Assembly (NCBI GenBank): GCA_903913285.1
Contig: CAIWKO010000020.1
Coordinates: 1 to 64,000 of the forward strand
Source: an uncultured Bacteroidales bacterium
GTDB lineage: Bacteria > Bacteroidota > Bacteroidia > Bacteroidales > CAIWKO01
Direction of reading: 5' to 3'
DNA: 64,000 bases
Shown here: positions 62,576-64,000 of the stretch, piece by piece
Layout: every line of letters begins with the position of its first letter
Position numbering within the stretch: the first letter of the stretch is position 1
Notes under the pieces: generated by a model
What the model saw: the letters and a program-made list of their open reading frames with translations, nothing else
Databases searched by the model: none
Told to the model about the DNA's origin: nothing
Position numbers and translations under genes: made by a program

Positions 62576-64000
62576 CTATTGAACGATGAGCTTGGTGCAG
62601 GAGAGTTTGTTTCCGCTTTGAACCTGTAGCACGAACAAGCCAGCCGCAATGCCGTTCAGGTCGATATCTTCGTTGAACACAGGGCCGCTGTAGTTGTTAT
62701 ATTCAGTTGCATACACCATCTTTCCTTCGAGAGTCAGCAGGCGGATAGTGATATCGGAAGTGTTGTCGAGGGCAAAACTGAGGGTAAATTTACCGTTGTT
62801 AGGGTTGGGATAGCACGAAACATCGCTTGCGAAACTGTTTTCGGCAATACCTGCGCAGGGCAGAACCGTTTGTGCTTTCGAAGCAGCATTGGTGCAGGTG
62901 TTGGCATCGGTATAAGTGTAGGTGATGGTTTGGGTGCCAACTGCCGGGTTAAACACACCTGCGGTAACTCCCGTTCCGCTATAGGTGCCTCCTGCGGGCG
63001 TTCCGCCAGTGAGAGTGAACGGAGCAGCATCAATGCAAACATCTGCAAAGGCAGCAAGTGTTACCGTTGGAGCCGTATTGACCGTTATGGTTTTTGAATC
63101 GATGCCTGAGCAATTGTTGGCATCGGTATATGTATAGGTAATAGTTTGGGTTCCTGCCGAAGGATTGAAGCTACCCAAGCTAACTCCTGTTCCGCTGTAA
63201 ACACCTCCTGCAGGCAATCCGCCAATGAGTGTATATGCTGAAGCATTGCTGCACAGATCGGCAAATGCATCCAGAGTAGCCGTTGGTGCAGTATTTACGG
63301 TTAAAGTTTGCGAATCGCTGCTTGTACAGCCATTGGCATCGGTATAGGTGTAAGTGATGGTTTGGGTGCCGGATAAGGGGTCGAAGCTTCCCCCCGAAAT
63401 ACCGGTTCCGCTGTAGATACCTCCCGTAGGATCACCTCCGGTTAAAACGATCAAACCTATATTACTGCAGGCTGCATCGAAAGCAGTTAACTGAACTACA
63501 GGCGGAGGATTGACCATTACTAATGCTGAATCTTTTTGCAGGCAACCGTAAGTATCGGTCAAAGTATACGTGACGGTTTGCGAACCAACTGAAGGATCGA
63601 AGCTGCCCGCGCTGACACCTGTTCCGGAATAAATACCTCCTGTTGGAGTTCCTTCGATGAGGGTATAGAGAGAGCCGTTGGTGCAGAGCGAAGGCAAGGT
63701 GGCCAAAGTGGCACCGTTGGTTGGACAATTAACCGTAATTGAATATGCACTGCTTCCCGTACATCCGCTGGCATCGTTCACGGTAACCGTGAAGTTGAAT
63801 GTTCCTGTCGAGTTCGGTGTTCCGGTTAATGCCCCGCCGGATGAAAGTGTTACACCGGGAGGCAGCGAGCCTGCAGCTACGGTAAAAGTGGGGGCACCAA
63901 GCGCACCTGTTTGCGATAAAGATTGGTTATAGACAACTCCTGCAGTGCCGTTGGGTAAGGAGGGAGGCCCCAGGGTGAAGGTAGGACAAACATAAGGAGT
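62576..64000 (-). CDS. T9SS type A secreted repeat protein, 5' end outside window
   Basis: The frame is open to the right edge; the ATG at 63781 is internal. About 474 residues are visible. An Ig-like (He_PIG-type) domain at the edge (LPNGTAGVVYNQSLSQTGAL ... LPPGVTLSSGG) precedes four to five repeats of about 72 residues with the motif GG-P-GG-YSGTGV and TQTITYTYTDANGC. The C-terminal 85 residues (SCYPNPNNGKFTLSFALDN ... GLFVLQVQSGNKL) are the type A sorting domain of the type IX system. Surface or released protein; no enzyme domain in the visible part. GC-richer than the repeat protein at the left edge. Strong terminator at 62526. Confidence 0.9.
   Translation of the reverse strand, partial: TPYVCPTFTLGPPSLPNGTAGVVYNQSLSQTGALGAPTFTVAAGSLPPGVTLSSGGALTGTPNSTGTFNFTVTVNDASGCTGSSAYSITVNCPTNGATLATLPSLCTNGSLYTLIEGTPTGGIYSGTGVSAGSFDPSVGSQTVTYTLTDTYGCLQKDSALVMVNPPPVVQLTAFDAACSNIGLIVLTGGDPTGGIYSGTGISGGSFDPLSGTQTITYTYTDANGCTSSDSQTLTVNTAPTATLDAFADLCSNASAYTLIGGLPAGGVYSGTGVSLGSFNPSAGTQTITYTYTDANNCSGIDSKTITVNTAPTVTLAAFADVCIDAAPFTLTGGTPAGGTYSGTGVTAGVFNPAVGTQTITYTYTDANTCTNAASKAQTVLPCAGIAENSFASDVSCYPNPNNGKFTLSFALDNTSDITIRLLTLEGKMVYATEYNNYSGPVFNEDIDLNGIAAGLFVLQVQSGNKLSCTKLIVQ
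62865..63510 (-). repeat. In-frame 216-bp repeats inside the right-edge secreted protein gene
   Basis: Three well-matched units of 72 residues (216 bp) with the YSGTG and TQTITYTYTDA motifs, plus a fourth more diverged unit upstream (to about 63690). Confidence 0.85.

Overview
The window looks like a chromosomal segment of a low-GC, free-living Bacteroidota. The pointers are: proteins with type IX secretion sorting domains (type B at 2-3454 and 36196-41385, type A at 62576-64000), gldF/gldG, many primary-sigma promoters of the TAnnTTTG type characteristic of the phylum, and N-terminal lipoprotein/Sec signals of the usual Bacteroidota form. The genus cannot be fixed from the sequence alone. 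Both ends of the window cut through large PKD/Ig-like repeat proteins.

Layout. 1-3454: 3' part of a secreted repeat protein. 3541-6526: a small operon with a DUF4342 protein, a two-subunit transketolase and an M15 peptidase. 6555-7442: two small exported proteins on the minus strand. 8030-26346: a large minus-strand sensory block made of a PAS histidine kinase, a receiver/nine-PAS kinase, a HAMP/GAF hybrid kinase with two receivers, a CheR methyltransferase, a kinase-less eight-PAS/GAF protein, and a six-PAS kinase whose 5TMR-LYT membrane domain is cut by an in-frame TGA. 26586-34264: exported proteins of unknown function, a GH38 alpha-mannosidase-like enzyme, a dihydroorotate-dehydrogenase-like protein and truA. 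34350-44841, AT-rich: a LutA-like protein, a single-domain response regulator, a 1729-residue surface protein, a receiver/PAS/HisKA_3 kinase with a NarL-type regulator, and two genes with duplicated promoter modules. 44965-54661: housekeeping genes (XerC/D recombinase, tRNA-Lys, SDR, gldF-gldG-DUF4340-dnaN, a SirB1-type protein, ornithine aminotransferase).

55057-60119 is a defence island. A DNA methyltransferase plus a predicted restriction endonuclease (plus strand) converge on a minus-strand operon ending in kwaA-kwaB (the Kiwa anti-phage system). The same operon begins with a three-repeat 100-residue protein and a PD-(D/E)XK nuclease-family protein, whose genes are translationally coupled. 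This four-gene arrangement is the best candidate for an extended or undescribed defence locus.

Four intergenic arrays (7638, 22284, 45962 and 62125) consist of tandem units of 21 bp. Three share a TTGGAR core and one drifts in sequence while holding its 21-bp register. Because 21 is a multiple of three, they produce open frames on both strands that I do not regard as genes. A separate interspersed element of about 105 bp occurs at 46248 and, inverted, at 54848.
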